Assembly (NCBI RefSeq): GCF_042675705.1
Contig: NZ_JBHTJJ010000001.1
Direction: 5' to 3' (one strand)
From: Ruegeria arenilitoris
GTDB taxonomy: Bacteria; Pseudomonadota; Alphaproteobacteria; Rhodobacterales; Rhodobacteraceae
DNA: 64,000 nt
In this document: piece after piece, positions 61,324-64,000 of the stretch
Position numbering within the stretch: position 1 is the stretch's first letter
How the letters are laid out: each line of letters begins with the position of its first letter
Notes under the pieces: model-generated
What the model saw: only the letters and a program-made list of their open reading frames with translations
What the model was told of the DNA's origin: nothing
Database searches by the model: none
Program-made: the position numbers and the translations under genes

Positions 61324-61534
61324 TGCGAGTGCCTCATTCGAACCGGGATTTGGGTCGAACCGGACCGTTCCTGAAGCCCGAGTCGACTAAACTCCAAGTC
61401 AGGATGGAGGTATTGTTGAAAATTCTCAAGTATTTGAATTTTAAACGCTCGAACCCTGTCCGGGGAGGTCTCGGTCATCGAACCAATATCGTTCGACGAT
61501 TTCATTTGATCGGTCGGGTCAGTTGGCTGTGAAA

Positions 61535-61555
61535 AAGGGGGCCGCCGGCCCCCTT
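61535..61555 (-). terminator. Terminator of metG
   Basis: AAGGGGGCC (61535-61543) and GGCCCCCTT (61547-61555) with a 3-nt loop. On the minus strand it is followed by TTTTTC, 8 bp past the metG stop. Confidence 0.8.
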
Positions 61556-61562
61556 GATGTAC

Positions 61563-63281
61563 TCAGCTTCGCACCCCGGCAAAACGTGTTTGCCAGTCTT
61601 CCCGCTGTTCGTCGGTGATCTTGGCGAACAGGACGTCGGGCACCGTGAACGCGTGCCCGGCGGGCAGGGCGCTCAGCGCGGCGTCCACGTCCTTGGGCCA
61701 ACTGGTGTCGAGCGTGTTCATCGCGCTCAGCATCCTGGCCGAAGTCTCGGGAATGAACGGCGCGCTCAGCACCGCGTAAAGCCGGATGAGGTTCAGGCCC
61801 AGCCGCACCTGCGCGGCGGCCTGTTCCGGGTCTTCTTTGAAGGTTGACCACGGTGCCGTGGCCTGCAGGTATTCGTTGCCCGCAACCCAGATCGCGCGCA
61901 ATTCCTGCGCCGATTTGCGCACCTCCATCGCCTCCATATGCGCCTCGTAGGCGCGGATGCGCTTGGTCAGTTCCTCGATCAGCGCCTGTTCGCGTTCGCC
62001 GTATGCGCCACCGGCCGGAACCTCTTCGCCGAATTTCGAGCGGCAGAACTTGGTGATCCGGCTGACGAAATTGCCCAGCACGTCGGCCAGGTCCTTGTTG
62101 ACCGATTGCTGGAAGTTCTCCCAGGTGAATTCGCTGTCGCTGCTTTCGGGCGCGTGGCTCAGCAGCCACCAGCGCCAGTAGTCGGCAGGCAGGATATCCA
62201 GCGCCTGGTCCATGAAGACGCCACGGCCCTGGCTGGTCGAGAACTGTCCGCCGTCATAGTTCAGATAGTTGAACGACTTCAGGTGATCGACCAGCTTCCA
62301 TGGCTCGCCCGAGCCCAGGATCGTAGCCGGGAAGGAGAGGGTGTGGAAGGGCACGTTGTCCTTGCCCATGAATTGCACATAGCGCACGTCGTCGGCGCCT
62401 TTGTCGGTGCGCCACCAGCGTTCCCATTCCGCATCCGGCTTGCCGTGCGCGTCAGCCCATTCCTTGGCGCAGGCGATGTATTCGATCGGCGCGTCGAACC
62501 AGACGTAGAAGACTTTGCCTTCCATGCCGGGCCAGTCTTCGTCGCCCTTCTTGACCGGGATGCCCCAGTCCAGATCGCGGGTGATGCCGCGGTCCTGCAG
62601 CCCGTCGCCGTCATGCAGCCATTTCTTGGCGATCGAAGTGGTCAGCACCGGCCAGTCGGTCTTGCTGTCGATCCAGGCGTCCAACTGATCCTTCATCGCC
62701 GATTGGCGCAGGTACAGGTGCTTGGTCTCGCGCACCTCAAGGTCGGTCGAGCCGGAAATCGCGCTGCGCGGGTCGATCAGATCGGTCGGGTCCAACTGCT
62801 TGGTGCAGTTCTCGCACTGGTCGCCGCGGGCCTTTTCGTAGCCGCAGTTGGGGCAGGTGCCCTCGATATAGCGGTCGGGCAAGAACCGCCCGTCGGCGTT
62901 GGAATAGACCTGCTTCTCGGTCACTTCGCGGATCAGCCCGGCCTCGGCCAGCTTGCCGGCGAAATGCTGGGTCAGCTTGTGGTTCTGCGGGCTGGACGAG
63001 CGGCCGAAGTGATCGAAGCTCAGGCCAAAGCGTTTGGCGATGTCGGCCTGCACCTCGTGCATCTCGGCGCAGTATTCGGCCACCGGTTTGCCCGCCTTGG
63101 CCGCGGCCAGTTCGGCCGGGGTGCCGTGTTCGTCGGTGGCGCACAGGAACATGACCTCGTTGCCGCGGCCGCGCTGGTAGCGCGCGAACAGATCCGCCGG
63201 CAGCTGCGAGCCGATCAGGTTGCCAAGGTGCTTGATCCCGTTGATGTAGGGAATTGCCGAGGTGATGAGAATCCGAGCCAT
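61563..63281 (-). CDS. metG: Methionyl-tRNA synthetase
   Basis: 572 aa from ATG 63281; the frame opens at 63320 but that part is not conserved. Class I synthetase: the HIGH-like motif is IKHLGN (residues 16-21), one zinc knuckle C143-P-N-C146...C156-E-N-C159, and the KMSKS-like loop GGQFSTSQGRG at 344-354. In the latter the first lysine of KMSKS is glutamine and there is none at the fourth position. No C-terminal EMAP domain. It lies beside a partial MFS gene, 69 bp away. Confidence 0.93.
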   Translation of the reverse strand: MARILITSAIPYINGIKHLGNLIGSQLPADLFARYQRGRGNEVMFLCATDEHGTPAELAAAKAGKPVAEYCAEMHEVQADIAKRFGLSFDHFGRSSSPQNHKLTQHFAGKLAEAGLIREVTEKQVYSNADGRFLPDRYIEGTCPNCGYEKARGDQCENCTKQLDPTDLIDPRSAISGSTDLEVRETKHLYLRQSAMKDQLDAWIDSKTDWPVLTTSIAKKWLHDGDGLQDRGITRDLDWGIPVKKGDEDWPGMEGKVFYVWFDAPIEYIACAKEWADAHGKPDAEWERWWRTDKGADDVRYVQFMGKDNVPFHTLSFPATILGSGEPWKLVDHLKSFNYLNYDGGQFSTSQGRGVFMDQALDILPADYWRWWLLSHAPESSDSEFTWENFQQSVNKDLADVLGNFVSRITKFCRSKFGEEVPAGGAYGEREQALIEELTKRIRAYEAHMEAMEVRKSAQELRAIWVAGNEYLQATAPWSTFKEDPEQAAAQVRLGLNLIRLYAVLSAPFIPETSARMLSAMNTLDTSWPKDVDAALSALPAGHAFTVPDVLFAKITDEQREDWQTRFAGVRS

Positions 63282-63350
63282 GTTTGGTTTCCGCCTAACT
63301 GTCTGCGCGCGCTCTATCAAACGGGATCGGGAAATCCCAGCCCCAGAATG

Positions 63351-64000
63351 CTATCGTCCTTCGCGCGAGCGTTTCAGCAGGCGGCCGATGGTGAAGGAGG
63401 TGCGCGGTGCGTAGACATAGTTGGTGCGTTCCTCGGGCGTCGGGCGCGAGCGCATCCGGGCCAGTCCAAAGATGATCAGGACCGCGTGGCCCAATGCCAC
63501 GAAGGCAAACAGCGCGCCGGGGCCGAATTGCTCGATCAGCGTCGAGGAAACATAGGGCGAGGCGATAGCCCCCAGCGCGTACCAGAACATCAGCGCCGCC
63601 GACAGTTCCACCCGCTGCTCGGTGGTGGCGAAGTCGTTGGCATGCGCCGAAGAGATCGAGAATATCGGAAAGGTCGTTATGCCGAACAATCCGGCGGCCA
63701 GCATGACGCCCACGGTGCCTGTGCCGCTGGCCGCCATGGTGATGCTGCAACTGACAACGGCGGCAATCGACATCCAGATCAGCACCCAGCGCCGGTCGTA
63801 TTTGTCGGCCAGCCACCCAACCGGATACTGCGCCAGCGCGCCGCCCAGAACAAAAGCGGCCAGAAAGAACGCGATCTGATCGACGCCCAGCCCAACCTCT
63901 TGTCCGTAGACCGGACCAACCATCCGGAACGAAGCAGAGCTGATGGCCGAGACGATCACACCAGCCACCGCCAAGGGCGAGCAATGCCAGGCCAGCTTGG
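63351..64000 (-). CDS. MFS transporter, partial (N-terminus off the right edge)
   Basis: About 216 codons, the C-terminal half, with six membrane helices. AVAGVIVSAISSASFRMVGPVYG, FFLAAFVLGGALAQYPVGWLADKYDRRW (the conserved D-R-R loop between helices), MLAAGLFGITTFPIFSISSAHANDF. The family of short-loop MFS permeases with a C-terminal YVYAPRTS tail. Substrate unknown. The gene continues past 64000, so its start is not visible. Confidence 0.85.
   Translation of the reverse strand, partial: KLAWHCSPLAVAGVIVSAISSASFRMVGPVYGQEVGLGVDQIAFFLAAFVLGGALAQYPVGWLADKYDRRWVLIWMSIAAVVSCSITMAASGTGTVGVMLAAGLFGITTFPIFSISSAHANDFATTEQRVELSAALMFWYALGAIASPYVSSTLIEQFGPGALFAFVALGHAVLIIFGLARMRSRPTPEERTNYVYAPRTSFTIGRLLKRSREGR

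Noticed and set aside
1..64000. Prophage, insertion sequence, CRISPR array, tRNA or rRNA
   Set aside because: No transposase or integrase motifs, regular spaced repeats, or cloverleaf or rRNA signatures were found by reading; a tRNAscan or Infernal run was not possible.

Overview
The window is about 62-63% GC (estimated by eye), densely coded on both strands, and has alphaproteobacterial gene content and order. The gene families (PreTA/RutR pyrimidine catabolism, a periplasmic Cys-type formate dehydrogenase with DUF3305/DUF3306/DUF6494/DUF6505 neighbours, acs-adk, DUF4212-symporter-DUF294, CtlX) point to a marine Rhodobacteraceae (Roseobacter-group, Ruegeria-like) chromosome. This assignment rests on family recognition, not on a search. 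I saw no rRNA, tRNA, insertion sequence, prophage or CRISPR array.

1-3.5 kb: a GNAT acetyltransferase cut by the left edge, an O-acetylhomoserine sulfhydrylase, a glycosyltransferase-like protein and a cupin. 3.6-14.15 kb: a reductive pyrimidine catabolic locus. PreT/PreA reduce uracil or thymine, HydA opens the ring, an M20-type beta-ureidopropionase releases beta-alanine, and an NMT1/THI5-type ABC transporter (with an embedded GNAT gene) imports the substrate. A RutR-type TetR gene sits in the middle. A perfect RutR-like palindrome lies beside it, and a degenerate copy precedes preT.

14.2-31.6 kb: a formate oxidation locus. The tungstate importer tupBCA runs tail-to-tail into a ten-gene minus-strand operon: DUF3305, DUF3306, TorD chaperone, TAT-signal small protein, FDH alpha, beta and gamma, a WD40-cytochrome c fusion, a 41-aa membrane peptide and an HTH/substrate-binding regulator. 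Divergently there is a 651-aa polyferredoxin, a cytochrome c whose N-terminal half resembles a collapsed TupA fold, and a translationally coupled set DUF6494-Mrp-DUF4444-DUF6505. This is the least explained part of the window and the best candidate for a poorly described system: tungsten supply, cofactor maturation and dedicated periplasmic cytochromes around one enzyme.

31.7-44.1 kb: acetate metabolism. acs-adk, then DUF4212/ActP-type symporter, then a DUF294 (cNMP/CBS/nucleotidyltransferase) protein, a small membrane protein and a membrane-bound HAMP/PAS/DEDDh exonuclease. A TRAP transporter (P-Q-M) diverges from acs. 44.2-50.4 kb: arginine/citrulline/ornithine degradation (arginase, CtlX, ornithine cyclodeaminase) with a divergent Lrp/AsnC regulator, followed by mprF. 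50.4-54.3 kb: outer-membrane efflux lipoprotein, HlyD/YibH adaptor, DUF3302, DsbB-like protein and a 51-aa DUF5993 protein. 54.4-57 kb: divergent glpR-glpD with matching inverted 13-mers. 57-64 kb: an RND pump with its adaptor, metG, and an MFS transporter cut by the right edge.
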